A stretch of DNA of 64,000 nucleotides from Parasponia andersonii (lineage: Eukaryota; Streptophyta; Magnoliopsida; Rosales; Cannabaceae): positions 1,829,831 through 1,893,830 of the forward strand of contig JXTB01000006.1 of the NCBI GenBank assembly GCA_002914805.1, written 5' to 3'. Below, one piece after another: positions 28,220 through 44,100 of this stretch. A program made the translations under genes and the position numbers. The stretch's first letter is position 1, and every line of letters begins with the position of its first letter. The notes under the pieces were generated by a model that saw nothing but the letters and a program-made list of their open reading frames with translations, did no database searches and was not told where the DNA came from.

Positions 28220-30707
28220 TGTCACGACCCAAACCCCGGGGTAATAGCAGAAAGGGAATTTCACAAAAATTAGAAATTCTTTTTTTTTTTGAATGTATTA
28301 TGAATTCCAATCAGTGGACCTATCCCACAGTTTAAAGTCACTAATAAACACAGACTGAAAAATTATAAGAAAAACTAAATTCTCAAATAGTTCACTGAGC
28401 ATCATCATTCACACTTCAATATCAAGCTAGAGTGGCATATATAGTTACAGATATTTTCAAAGTAACACACTTAACATGAATGCTAGTAATATCCATAAAT
28501 TTAACAAGACTTAAACACGAGTCTTGTATTGACACTCCTAACATTTCCAAGTCTTAAACTATGAATAAAAGATAACTTCTTATTCTGCTTGTTGATCGTC
28601 AATGTCACACTAGACAAACCTGTGGAGAAAGTAGGGAGGGTGAGCATAAATTGTCCAGTAGGTTACCCAATTTCTCTTTTTGGGAAAAATCCTTTATAAA
28701 TCTCAAAACATCTGCATGGTTAGTAGTACTGAAAAGCATTTTTATAAATATTAAGGATTTAAACTATTTACATAAAACTATGCCAAAACCAAAACCAGAT
28801 ATCCAGGTCAAAACATATAAAAGTCTCAATTAAAATAAGTATAATGCACATCACATAAATCAATACATCACATAAGTTCTTATCCTCTTATCACAATAAG
28901 AGCAACTTATACTATATGTATTGAGTGTTCTCTGCCTGACATCTATCTCTGAAAATTGGAGGGACACCCATGTGTCAAATCCTACCGAACCGGAGGGGCA
29001 CCGAATGCCTACGCCTACCAAATAGAAATAGTCAGAAAACAAACCCGTGCGGGTTTACGGGCTCTCACCGAAGGCGGGTGTACTAGTCCGTCTACTACAA
29101 TACCGTGATGCCTAAGATGACTTTCATCTATGATCGTATGAAATGTGCAATACATGTAGAGTTTCAAACAACCATGCAGTGGTTTTACATTCTAAACATG
29201 CTCTGATTTTTAATTAAAATCCATTTTGTACTTTAAAATCAAAAAGTACAGTTTCTATGGTTTTACCAAATTCCAAGTATAAAAATTTGTATAAAATCAT
29301 ATTTAAAAATATCTAGAGCAGTTTATAATATTTCACAAATTCATAATTCATTAAAATAACTATTCAAATAATTTAATTTAATAAAATTATGAAATTTCAT
29401 TTTTCAGAATAAATTCTAATTTCATTGAAAATAATAGAGAACAAGGAAGTTGAATCCCCTACCTCGAAATAGTAATTATGCTGAGCTAACGACGCTAGAA
29501 ATATCCTTAATTAATCACCGGGTTGTTCGGACAGTTGTTCTCGAATCTCGTCACGTTCATTTGAAAAGTTGACTTTTCAAACAGAGTCTCTGGTTGAGAA
29601 ACAAATGTCACCACTGAATTCAGAACACCCAAAAATATTGGTTTAGATAAAAAGTTCGTCGAAAACGGGTCTCGGTACAGAACCGGCCCGTGGCACACAA
29701 AACGGTGCACTTCACGAGCTATTTTCTCGATTTTCGTGTCACTTCGGAAAATAATGATATTTTATATCAAACTTCATGTCCCAACCTCACTGAGTCCAAA
29801 TTCGAAATCAGAACTCAGCTTCGAGGTTCCGAACATTAAATGGGCTCAAAAACCGAAAATTATAAAAATGCCATATTTTCATCCCGATAATTAACGATCT
29901 TTCAGTTATCGTTTTAACACTTAAAAATAATAGAATTTCATGTTTCGAACTTCTCTATCACGTGGTAAAATGTTTTCGGGAAAAATAACTCAATTCCGAA
30001 ATAATTACAAAAATACTACAAAAATTAAATATTAAAATATTGCTACTTCTCACCAGAGCCGAGTTAGAGGCCGAGAGTTGTTGGAAATGAAAGTTGGAGT
30101 TGAGACGAATCCAACGGTGGTGGTAGTGCAGTGATCGGACGGTAGAACAGCGGGCGAAAAACCGATCAGTAGGCGGTGGCTTCGGGCTGCGATTTCTCCG
30201 GCGAGAGGCGGCGGTTCACGGCGGCAGTACCCGGTGCTGGTTTATTGGCATCTTCCGATCACGGCGGGGGGGGGGGNGGGGGGGGGGGAGCGCATTTGGC
30301 ACCACGGCGGCCAGTGGAGCCTCAGGTGAACAGTGACCGGGGGTGGCTTCGGGGGACGTCCGTGGAGAAGAAAGAAGAAATGAGGGGTTTTTATGCAATT
30401 TTCAAAAATTGTAGCAGTGGGACACGTGGCGCAATCTGATTCGACCGAAAAATGAGTTTCTGAAATTCCACTTTGGCCACAATTTTAAAAAGATTCTTTC
30501 ACTTTAGTCCTTCCTTAATTACACTTTTGTCCCCAGTTGGAAATTTCTTTTTCACTTTTGCCCTAAATGCACCTAGGCTTTATCTTGTCTAGATTCAACA
30601 CCAAATTTATTTCTGATTTTTATTTAATTAATTCAAAAATATAAAATTATCAAATTACCCTTAAAGTAAAATTACTTAATTACCCTTACAAAAGTTAGGA
30701 TATTACA
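28220..30707 (-). repeat. gypsy 5' LTR (right copy)
   Basis: A 2,488-bp LTR, the partner of 20903-23422. Being the upstream LTR on the minus strand, it would hold the active promoter. It includes a long G run with one undetermined base (N) at 30277. Confidence 0.92.
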
Positions 30708-30712
30708 AGAAG

Positions 30713-31767
30713 GGGTATTTATACTCCCATTATGTCATTGCAGAAGAGAAAAGTTTTCAGTCTAATCAAAAAAATATTTTTGGCAGTTGCCTCATATAAA
30801 GTTAAAGAGAATATAATGACAAGCTTTGGAGATCATACTTGATCTCTCTTATAACAGAATTGCTTGAAGGTAGGATTATGTCTTATTGTTTTTTTTTTCA
30901 ATTAAAATTGAGGTGTTCGCGAGTATCTGCAATTAAAACTTGGTGGTTAGGAAACAAGGTTTACTTTGGCTATACTGAATAAACTATTCTTGAGGTAATC
31001 TTTCATGTAACCATGTAACGTCATAGCCGGCTCAAGGACGACAGTCGCCTCTAACGCCCCAATTTAGAATTTTTTTTATTTATTTATTTTTAAAGCAAAC
31101 AAGATCTCTAGCTAATTTAAAAGTCAATATGTAATATTTAATTATCATCAAGGTCTAATTTTGAGTTAGACAATTTACTATAAAAAGGATTTAGACATTT
31201 TACTATAAAAAGGATATCTCTTTGTATTTAGTCCCACATTAATCTCTACGGATTTGAACGAAACTTTTTCAAATTTGATATCTTGTTTAAATAAAGAATT
31301 GTTTTGTTTTTAAAAAGAAAACATCTGCATTTGTTTTTTTTTTTGCCAAAATAAATAAATAAATATCTTATTTTTTCCCATTATTGCGATTAATGAGCCT
31401 TGTATTAATAGTTTTCTCCAAAAATACAACTAACATAAAATAATAGAAACCAATCGTTCAATCTCAAGAATTCACTTTTACATCTTAATTAACAATTATC
31501 AAAAAAATTGAAAGAAAAATATTTTAATTTTCTTCATAATTCCAGCTTTTATTGTTCTTATTTTCTTCCATTATATTTTGACATTTTAATCATAATTATA
31601 CTTTGTTGTTTTTCATAAGGTTGTATTCTAGCTGTCTTGGAGTGTTCACTTAATTATCAATGTTAAGAAAGTTTAACAGAAAATATGAATATCATTTTAA
31701 AAAAAAATTTCTTTGTAAGTTTTTTTTAGAGGCAATCTTTGTTAACCACGGAAGAAAAGTATATATA

Positions 31768-31798
<31 letters not shown>

Positions 31799-32574
31799 TC
31801 CCAAATGCATATTATTGGTTATGCAGAATGAATTTTATGCAGAATGAAGTTTTAAAAAAAAAAATTATATAAACAATATTAAAGGCTTATATTTATTGGA
31901 TTTACAATGTCACAAGTATATTGCCATATATTAGCCAATCTTAAATATAAATATTCAATAAATAATTTCATCTCGAGCCACAAAATATTTTTAAAATAAA
32001 AATTTTAAACTTTAAAAGGCCTATGAACAAACTTTAAATAAATAGCGTAACTAAAATATTATAATATTGTGAAAATATAAATCAACAAAATAATTTTGTT
32101 ATTACATTACTCGGCCACAAACATTTTACGAATTTTTATTTTATTTATTTATTAATTTTTAAATGATCCTACATGGGTTGAGCTTCTAGAGCATGGACTT
32201 ACCCAATCAGAGATATCAAGATCGATCAAAGGAGTTTATTGGATATCATCCATGTTTTACTTTTACGTTTTGAGGAAGGATTTATAGAAATATGATCAAA
32301 TTTTGGGCATAATTTAAATAAATATTTATTTATCAAATATTATAGCAAAATGTCTGGTATATATGTTTACATACCAAGTGTAAAATTATATATACTAAGT
32401 ACAAAAGATTATATACTCAGCACATTTTAGTACAATAACTGAAATTAGTAGATAAACATATCTACCAAGTATAAATATATATATACCTAGATATTTATCT
32501 ATAAAATTTAAAAAATAAATATTTACTTAATCAAATTTAATATTAGTCATTCACCTAAATTTCTCTTTGAGGAA
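30713..32574. other. intergenic DNA right of the gypsy element
   Basis: AT-rich with a TA microsatellite at about 31766-31798. The open frame at 31660-31872 spans that low-complexity tract and is not credible as a gene. A short GC-rich patch at 31022-31062 (AGCCGGCTCAAGGACGACAG) stands out but could not be assigned. Confidence 0.5.
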
Positions 32575-35131
32575 TGTTATATTAGATCATAAATTTATTT
32601 TGAGCTGAAGTTCATTAGTTGAAATTCAGCCCAAAACTTGATCCAAGTTCATCAAAGAAAAGTTTCAGGTGATTTGAATGTAGATTAGTATAAGTTATAT
32701 TATTTAAGTGTATGGTTAAGCTTTATTTGTAGCATTTTGTGTGGTAGGATAAAAATAATTTCAAGTATAAATACTCTTCGTCATTTGAGTTCTAAGCATC
32801 AAGTAAAAAAGCAAATCTTCTAAAGTGAAATGAGGAAGAAAAGAAGCATAATTTCTTGTGAGTGAGTGAGCTTAAAGAGTGAAATTGAGAGTTTTCTCTT
32901 ATAATAATATTGAGTAATTAATAAAGCTTGTTATGACTGAAAATTCAAGGCCGTAGATTTTAGTAATTTTGAGTGTAAATTAATATAAATAAAGAATTTG
33001 CAAAAATCGAAAGAAACTAAGTGCTTACGTTTTCATTTTTAGTCCTCAAATCATTAGAAGTTCTACATACACCAATTAAAAATTCAAGAAAACATAGTAA
33101 AGTTATACAAAAACTTGGTTAAATAAAATATTAGGATTGATTTAGAAAAGGTTTCACAAATCTTGAGTCCGAGTGTCTAAAATTTAACTTACAAAATTTG
33201 TCATAATTTCAAGTACTTAAAATTTTTAAAATAGGCTCCTTAGGAACCATTGTGTCTAATTTATATACAAAATCCTCAAATAGTAGTAAATATATCCTCA
33301 TACATTTACTTAGTAGGATCAATAAACTTTGCTAAATAGCTAGACATGGAGAAAGAGTGAGACAAAGAAAATATACCAACTAAAGAGGAATAGGATCATA
33401 AGCATAAGCCAAACAACTTGTCTAACTAATGAGACAACTAACTCAAATAAATAACCACCTGCAAGGAAGTAAAGTAGGAGGAATGAGCTCGAGAGCTCAG
33501 TAGAGAAACTATTATCTCATTTAAAAATCTTTTTAGTGATGGGAAGTCTGTATATGGTTAGTTAATTCAAAACACTTTTGCAAAACTTTATATGCATATA
33601 TACATAAAAATCTCCAAAACTGATACTTCTTATGCACAGACATATATATAGATATACAAAAAGAAAAAATATGATATCAGAAAATCAATCAGCCCACCGA
33701 CATATAATACAAATCCACTCATACCCATGAGTTCACCGCCTCTCATCAATGGAAACTAGGATGCTGGTACTACGTGTGCCATATAATCTGCCAGACACCT
33801 AGCTCATACCCAGAGGGGATACTCAAGTATCGCTTACTAAATCTAGAGGGGCAACCGCATTGCTTACGCCTGCCAAATGGGAAGGTAATCATAAAAAAAT
33901 ACCCTGCGTGCGAGTTCACGGATTCTATGCCATTGATGGGGCCGTATCGCCATACTATAAAAATCCTATGATGCTAACCTGGTACTTATGTGTGATCCTA
34001 TGACAGATATACTCTGAACAGATATTAAAAATAGCTAATGATTTAAGTTCAAATGATGCTCTGCTTTTTAATAAAATAGTTAATTAAATTTTATAGAAAA
34101 ATGGGCAGCATAATAGCCATATTTTAATATATTCAAAAATAACTTGCATTCAGAAAAGTCCCAGTGCAATATAATAAATGTAATACAATTCAATTCTATC
34201 ACATATATTTAAAACAGTTCAAAAATCACATTTGTTATCAGGTGTTACAGAAAGTAAGTTTTAATAAAAAAAATGTTACAAGATAGAGGTAATCGAATCC
34301 CTACCTTACTAGAATAGTAATACCACACTATTAGATCTTTAAGGTACCGTTGAACAATTGTTTGGAGGGTCGAGAATCAGTTCCAAGCTCTCGATCATTC
34401 ACTTGTGAAAACCGAACTCCTCAACGGAGCTTTTAATGAACAAACAGACCTCTTTACTGAACTCCTAGTACCTAAAATAGCTAGATAAGATATATAATTT
34501 AACCAATTCAGGTTCGGGCTGAAACTGAACTGGTGGCACATAAAACAAAACAAAATCTAAGCCGTTAAATATCATTTTTTGTGCGAGTTATCAAACATAG
34601 TCAATATATGTATCAAACCTCACTATTTTCCGAATACATCACAAAAATGATATCAAAAATAATATCTAACGGTTGGATCAAAAGTCAAACTTAAACTAAA
34701 AAAATACACAAAAATTGTAACTTTTAATCCCGACAAAATAGGATCGTGAGATTTATATTTTGAGGTTCTTTTCGACGATACGAACTCAACGAGCCTAAGA
34801 ATACGCGTTAAAACAGTCTGAAACGGCGTTGAAAATTAAAACTTCCTCACGACTATTAATGGTGTTTCCTGGCGATGAGGAGCTCAACGGCGACCAAGAA
34901 CACCGGCGGTTGGACTGGCCAAACGATGGGTGAGGCAGTTCCACTTGACTTCCTTTTAGTTGAGAGCAATAAGAGAGAGATGAGAGAGTGAGATCGGGGT
35001 GGAGAGGGAGGAGAGAGAGAGAAACTAAGATATATAATCTTAGTTATTACTATTTTTTATATATTATGGTCAAATGACCAATTTGCCTTTAAAAAACTGA
35101 GATTTTGCAAAGTTTGTCTTATTTTCAGACA
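32575..35131 (+). mobile_element. old copia solo LTR, split by a gypsy-type LTR
   Basis: The left part (about 32575-32928) matches the LTR of the copia element at 55977-61405. The match includes TCTAAGCATCAAGTAA, the GAAGCATAA region, AATTGAGAGTTTTCTCTT, and AATAAAGCTTG. The match resumes at 35110 with AAGTTTGTCTTATTTT and ends near 35131. The start is approximate because the first ~150 bp are strongly diverged. No matching target duplication is visible, so it may be an old solo LTR or a fragment. Confidence 0.7.
32929..35109 (-). mobile_element. gypsy-type solo LTR nested in the copia LTR
   Basis: A 2.18-kb LTR starts with a decayed TGTTATGACTGAAAA (compare TGTCACGACCCAAA) and ends GATTTTGCA. 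It is flanked by AAGCT (32924-32928) and AAGTT (35110-35114), a 4/5 match consistent with an old 5-bp target duplication. It is homologous to 41175-44759, sharing for example the GGAGGGTCGAGA block and the CTCAACGGAGCTTT block. A GA-rich tract lies near its end (34965-35025). No internal domain is present. Confidence 0.75.
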
Positions 35132-35693
35132 TGCTAATTGTACTCTCTTTAGCACTCTTCAAATTTCATTATTTGACATAAAATTTTACTATAATTTATT
35201 TTAGTATTAAAATATTAAAATAAATAGTAGAATATGAGACAAGTATAAAAAAGAACGAGAAAGATAACTTATTCCTAAAATAACAAGAGTACATTGCAAT
35301 TGTGTCAAAGAAACTAAAATTGAAACGTGGACGTGGTGGTGCATTGCTAGAACAGCGTCTGACAAAAAGGATTTGCGCTTAGGACTCTTCTTCAATTTAA
35401 ACTTAGTCACCGACGTTTTGTTGGAAAATAGTCCTTAAACTCGATAGTACAATGTTAAAACTAACTAGAATTTACTATAATTTTTTTTCCCTTTTTGCAT
35501 TTTAAATCTAGTGCAAATGAACAACTTAGCAAAAGTTCGTGTTGAATTAAACTAATCCCAAACACCTTTGTAATATATTTTGCGCACATCTCATAATGTA
35601 GTTGGTCTAATCTTACTCATGTTTCTTCAATCTGTCACATATATGAGATATAAGACATAATGTTATGTTTTAAGTCCAAGAAATACAAATAAT
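35132..35693. other. spacer 3' of peroxidase gene 2
   Basis: AT-rich intergenic DNA without recognisable features. A 67-codon minus-strand frame at 35207-35410 shows no family resemblance. Confidence 0.45.
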
Positions 35694-35884
35694 AAATGCG
35701 ATTAATGAAACTCATCACCAACCACGAGATTCATACAAATATATTTTTTGCACATAATGAGTGATCGTGTCACTCACTCATGTGCTTAACATGTTTCTCA
35801 TCAAACCCAAAACTACAAACCCTTTGATAATAAATTTTTTTAAGAAGGTTGAAAAAAAAAAAAGAAAAATCCCCATCACAACAT

Positions 35885-35890
35885 TTTATT
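35885..35890 (-). terminator. polyadenylation signal, peroxidase gene 2
   Basis: The minus strand reads AATAAA about 36 bases past the stop codon at 35926. It corresponds to the signal after gene 1. Confidence 0.6.
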
Positions 35891-35925
35891 CATAAAACCC
35901 AAAACACACACCCAAAAAGGCTTTT

Positions 35926-38180
<2,255 letters not shown>

Positions 38181-38269
38181 GGATAAGGAATAGTAGTATA
38201 ATTAAGATAGTGGAACTATAGCAAATAGGTTTTTGAGTTGAGATGAATTAATGCAAGGTCTAAGTGGGA

Positions 38270-38277
38270 TTTATATA
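38270..38277 (-). promoter_or_regulatory. TATA box, peroxidase gene 2
   Basis: The minus strand reads CTATATAAAT about 90 bases upstream of the start codon. It sits in the same sequence context as the box of gene 1. Confidence 0.7.
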
Positions 38278-38311
38278 GAGGGCCTTCTCAAGGTGATTAG
38301 GGTCCGCAGAT

Positions 38312-38327
38312 CACCTAACACGTAGAC
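38312..38327 (-). promoter_or_regulatory. conserved block with ACGTG core, peroxidase gene 2 promoter
   Basis: Identical to 7384-7399 upstream of gene 1 (CACCTAACACGTAGAC on the plus strand). It lies about 40 bases beyond the TATA box, a plausible place for a bZIP or bHLH site. Function is inferred. Confidence 0.45.
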
Positions 38328-38892
38328 AAATATGCATGTTTTTACTAGTTTTCAAACGTTCAAAAAGCATAGATCAAATAAACGAACATAAACTAATGAC
38401 TAAAAAGATTAATCAGAATTTTAATTGGTATGTTTTGCTTAAAGACTAAGAAGGCGAATTTGTTAGGAAAAACATGTTATGTAAAAAAATAGTGAGGTAT
38501 AATGTGGTGCAAAACAATTTGTCAAAGGAATTGCAGACTTTATTAGTGGGTGAACTATTTGTCAAAAGTAGGATCCCACTGAACAACCTCTGTTATATAA
38601 TATGATCCTTCGAGATGTAATGGGCAAGTACATAATTAAATATACCATGGTCAAAAGACTACAAAAAGGAATGGAAAAATGTTCCAACTTTATGACTTTC
38701 TTCTTTCGCAGAACATTAAGGCTTATGCAGTACTATAAACTTAAAGGCTTCTTGGCTTTGACCCTTTAACTGCTGGAAAATTCTATAGCATCTTTGTTTG
38801 GTTGTACTCAAGTTTCAGAGTTACATAATAGCCATATAATATAGTCTATTTACAACGCTGGGATATACGTTTCTTGACATGTAATGCACGCC

Positions 38893-38902
38893 AGAAGCTT
38901 CC
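38893..38902. promoter_or_regulatory. heat-shock-element-like palindrome, peroxidase gene 2
   Basis: AGAAGCTTCC within a 20-base block identical to the one upstream of gene 1. It fits nGAAnnTTCn. Confidence 0.4.
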
Positions 38903-39427
38903 AATATCTGTGTCCTCGAGCAAATATTTCTCTATACATCTTCTTTAATTAGCGTAATTAGCAATTTAAAAACAACTAATTAATAAAGACCCCAATAACA
39001 GAATAAGTCACACTGTCCTAATTAATCATTTTTTGTGGCTAAACAACTTTATACTTGTCCAATAATAATTTAAAGATATATGTGATCATTATCTAATTAT
39101 TAACTTGAAAGAAATCAGCTAGACACGTAGAGGACCTAGAGTGAATAAATATAAAGAGATTAGCGTAATAAACAGTTTTTTTTTTTTTGTTTGTGTCGTT
39201 TTCATGTATATATGCTTGTTGAATAATCGTCATAAACAAGAGATAATATTTTTGACGTGTCTTATGACTTGCTATAACACCAATAGGCCCTGGACAAGCT
39301 CAATTGTTCAAACTTTTTTCCAGTAACGAAGTCCCAACTTTATATTGATTATTTTGGCTTTATTAAATATCAGGTAGGGAGGCATAACGGAGTGAAAGAC
39401 TTAGAATGAGGGATATATAGCTCCCTT

Positions 39428-41174
39428 AGTTTTTAGGCTATGGTAAAATATTCTTCATGTTTTGCATTCACAATGGCTTCTATCACATTGATATCAATCC
39501 AAAGTCTAATAAGTCGTCTAACTATCATTGCATTTCGGGAGCGACAAGTCAGACCAATTAGGTGTGTTCTACTGTGAAGAGTTGATGTATGACCAACTTA
39601 ATTTACACATAAAGAAACTAGGTTCATGACTTTTCTCCACGTAAAACACACACAATCAATGAACAAATAAAAGTGAAAAAAGGAAACGGCTTTTACGCGC
39701 GCCTAATTGAAGTTGTTGAGAGAGAAACTCTTCGAGCAAGATAGTCATGTAACCTTTAAGATAAAGCATATATTGTAGCCTTTAAATATAGCGCGGTTTT
39801 GTTTTTCTGACTGTCAAGTAGGCCTCCTAATCACTTCGCATATTTTAAGATAAATTAATGTTTTGGAATATTATTTCCTACTCTTTATTATCTGTTTGCC
39901 CTCTAAGAAAATAAAGGAGGGTGAAAAACAAAAAAGAACAAAAAGTAGTTAAAAGTTCTTTGGGATGACCATTCAATTATGTGACAACAATTTACAAGAA
40001 AAATTAGTTAGTGGACACAGAGGATTGATAAGCGGCTGTTAGTTCTTGATCTATATATTTCAGTACTTCCTTTAATATTTAGTCATGATTGTTATTGAAT
40101 GAAAACTAATCCCCTATTAAAAGGACAATAATAAATAAACGCTAAACACAAAATAAGCACATCACAAACACAAAACCTGAGAATTTCATTTAATTAGCTG
40201 CTTCATAAATACTTTTACTATAATGAAGAAGGAAAGTACCGGGTGATTTCACGCCCTCTCAAATTCTACAAAATTGATTCGTGCTTAATATGTCTCTCAT
40301 TCTCCTTATAAAATCGACCTCCTTTATATATAGTAGGAAAAATTAGGACAACTTAATTTGGGTATGGAATACCCAATACACTCCTACTAAAACGGTAAAT
40401 TTATCAAGGAAAGTGTATCTTATCTTATGATTAGACTCTACACTTCCCAATAATATCAAATTCTTCTCTGGCATTTTCCTTTTTATAAAAAAATAAGGAA
40501 AAGAAAAGATAAAAGGAGGAAAAGCTATCCAATATAGATTAAAATCTGCGATATTTGTCTACATTATCGTAATAATATCTGTATTTTGAAGTCTTAATAT
40601 CGATATGGGGTGGAAAGATACTTTTTTTCATATATCTGTGAAATATTTGTAAAATGTCAACAATATCGAGGATATATCGATATCGATAAAATATCAATAA
40701 AAATGAGCTAATATCGATATATTTATAGATACTTTTTTATAGAAAATATTAGTAAAAAATACAAAAATAAATCATAGTACTCGCCTAGTCTCTTTCTCTC
40801 TATAATATATCGGTAAAGTTTTGGAATTACTTGTATTTAATGAGAATATTTGCACTACTTGTATTTATTATTTTAAAATCTCTACAGGGGACTTTAGTGA
40901 TTTTGAAAGAAATTTTGGACCAAAATGAGAATTTCTCTTATGAATTTCAACTTCATAAAAACTCATTTTGATATTGAATGTATTTGATTTGTTCTATAAT
41001 ATTAATGATTTTTATTTATTTTCAATGTAATTTAGAACTAGTTATAATTTGTAAGGTATTTATATGAGATGTATTAAATAAAATAGTGTGATATATATTC
41101 TGATTTTAAAATTGTTCTATAAAATGAAATTCGGTTATTTTTCTACTATATACGTATATTTCGTAGACTTATAA
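39428..41174. other. intergenic DNA with ATATCGATA-rich part
   Basis: No gene is visible. From about 40540 to 40760 the sequence is rich in ATATCGATAT-like strings, which may be an old unrecognised repeat. Somewhat similar strings resume at 44880-44970, beyond the LTR insertion. Confidence 0.45.
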
Positions 41175-44100
41175 TATCACGACCCAAAACCCGGGCCAGT
41201 GGCAAAAAAGGAATTTCACAAGCACAAATTCATAATTTATTTTAGAAAATAAATGAAACTGCAATTCTTCGAAAAAAAAAAGACGACAACTAGTTTACAA
41301 AAATTGTTCAAATTATAAATTCCTACAGTTTGTGATCACCACTAGACATAAACTGTTAATAATAGTAATAAAACATAAATATGCATCACATCGTCATCAT
41401 CAGTGGGTATCATAGATAATACAGGCTAAATCTAAAGTATTGTTAGGAATATGCCCTATAAAGCAGTTTCTTTGTTTGACATTTTAAGCAATGTTTATTA
41501 GATTTAAGTGTTATCTATTTATAATTAATAAATTCTATATTATATCCCAATAATATACATGTGATGTTTATGTTTTCTATTATGCAAACGTCTAAAAGTT
41601 TTTATGACTAATAATGAGTAATAAATAATTGTTCGTGTGAAGTACTCATATGTGGGAGACTAAATTATTTATTTCATTATGTCTAAATTAAACGTTCACA
41701 TTATGGAAATAAAGATGGAATACTTTATTTTGTCATAGAATGTAGTGTTGTCTATTTCAATGGGATTGATGAGGTCTATAATCATCAAAGTATCTAACTT
41801 CGGATAGAAACACTAATGCGATTGTCGGACTTGTTTTCATGAGTTTTATCTTTTTGACTTACTAAAGGACTAGTTCCGATTATATGGTTCAAACTCTGGT
41901 ATCTTGGAAGATAAGATTTGTGAATTGACGAAAACACCTTTCATGATTCAGACATCGTGCATATAATGTCATTTTGAGTTTTTTCAAGGATTTGGATAAT
42001 AAAAAACTAGGTGTCAGGTATTCACTTTGTGAATTTGACTGTGTTTGTATAGGAAGTTACAAACACCATAGTCAATTATTATCCATTAGATGAAAAATGG
42101 CAACTCAAAGATAAATATATACTAGAAGGGTAATACGGTAATTTCATCTCATTAGTACGAAATTGCATCGGGGGCATATCTGTAGGTATAGTATATGCTA
42201 AATAGATCAAGTTAATTAAAGTGTTAATTAGTTTCACAGAAAATATATGACATTTAGTCTAAGAGTGCAATATCGAGCCTATCGTGGAATGCCCTAATAT
42301 TACTGGATAAGACTCAATCATAATTAAGAGTTAATTATGATTAGAAGTAGTTGGCCCATTGGAGCTTAGATTATTTGGATCCATAAGGTCCCCTGTCTAG
42401 CTCACACATAGCCCAATAACTAATTGAATGGTCAGTTGAGCCCAATAAGTCCATTAGGGTTTACATCTCTTTAAATACTTAAGAGAAAAGTTCTCCTAAG
42501 TCTCTATAAGTATTTTACACACTACTCATGCACAAGTACTGTGTTTTTTCGTGTGACAGAGAGAAAAAAAGAGAGTGGGAGAGACGAGCCGCCGCGAGAG
42601 AAGTTCTGTGTTCATTTATAGCCGCTAAGCGAGAGATACTCATGGTCATAGATGTGCACTCAAGGAGAAGGAAGATCGTTTTTCGAATCATTCGTTCATC
42701 TCTCATTGGGAATCAAGAAGGTGCTCACACACCAGATCATTCAATAGGCTCTAGAAAATAGATGGGAAGGCTCAATAGTTATGAAGCGTTTCCAGGTTTT
42801 ATTTAAACCAAGATCCATGGATTGATTTATGTTAGATCAACGATCCTATGTTTTTGTTTTGTAAAGTTTCAAGAAAAAATTTTAAAATACATATTCTGCT
42901 ACGTTCTTGATTTATTTACAAAACTGCAGAAATCGTTTTTTAAAAAACCGTTTTTCAAAATTTATTGATTCAGAATTTTCAGCAAGTATGAGACTTAAAT
43001 ATTATTACAAATCCAAGGTGAATAGCTAAGTAATTACCAACCACAAAATTAGGATAAACTTCTTCTTAGATTACTTCGACCCAGAATTGCCCAAGTCACA
43101 CTGTAAATCACCTGAGAAGGGAAAGAAAGGGAGATGAGTATTTACATGCTTAATAGGAATTCCAATTACCATTTTTGGTATGAATGCAACTTTTCAAACT
43201 TGTATGGTTAACACCTCTCCAAAATCCATTTATAAAATAAGTTTGCAAAAAAATCAAAATCATAAGTAATCATGTTTATTATTGTACATATCATAAATTA
43301 ACCAAGTATAAGTATATACATGGACTCTCATCTTCCCATCACGGTCTTATAATACCTCTGTAACAGAGGTACCCAGCATCCTGACACTACCCAGAGGTGT
43401 GTCAGCAGATCCTATGTAGGGGCCTAGGTCTCTCACCTAGCACTGCAGCAATTCGCCAACGATCTAAATACCATGATACTAAAATAGAACTCAAGTATGT
43501 GATCCTATGGTAGGTACAACATGTCATAGAGTGTGTAATAACTATACATCAAGTATTTTAAGAAATCATACTTTAATACTCATTTGGTATTATTCTGAGA
43601 TTTACAAAAATCGGGCAGCATAACGACTGTATTTTCCCAATACTAAAATTTTGAACCTACATAAAAATCATAACAACTAATTCCAGAATAATACAATATA
43701 TCTTAATAGTTCATAAATTTATCAAATATCTAATCAAACCATTGAATTCCATGAAAATCGATATTTTCAAGAAATAGGTTATAATGCACATTTTAAATCA
43801 AAATAAGTATAAAACTTGGTAATTGAATCCCTGCCTCACTATAATAGTGATATCACGCCAATGGGTCTTCAATGTGCCGTTGAACGATTGCTCGGAGGGT
43901 CGAGAGCTAATTCCAGGCCCTCAATTGCTCACTTATAAAAAATCAACTCCTCAACGGAGCTTTAAATCAATAAACAAACCTCTTTACCGAACTCCTAGTA
44001 CCAAAAATAGCTAAATTAGACATATGATTTCACCAGTTATGGTCTGTACCAACACCAGACCGGTGTCACGCAAAACGAGACAAAATCTACGCCGTTAGAT

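Larger units (their letters stand above)
20903..30707 (-). mobile_element. Ty3/gypsy LTR retrotransposon, chromovirus-like, minus strand
   Basis: Two LTRs (20903-23422 and 28220-30707) start TGTCACGACC and end TTACA. They flank a 4.8-kb interior. A perfect 5-bp target duplication, AGAAG, lies at 20898-20902 and 30708-30712. Pol order on the minus strand is protease, reverse transcriptase, RNase H, integrase, which defines Ty3/gypsy, and the C-terminal integrase tail carries a chromodomain-like stretch. Clade Tekay/Del is my inference from the RT and chromodomain motifs. Primer binding site and polypurine tract are well kept, but the coding part has many stops, so this copy is not autonomous. 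Confidence 0.94.

Noticed and set aside
31660-31872. 70-codon plus-strand frame
   Set aside because: It consists largely of a TA microsatellite (Ile-Tyr repeats) and poly-A lysines.
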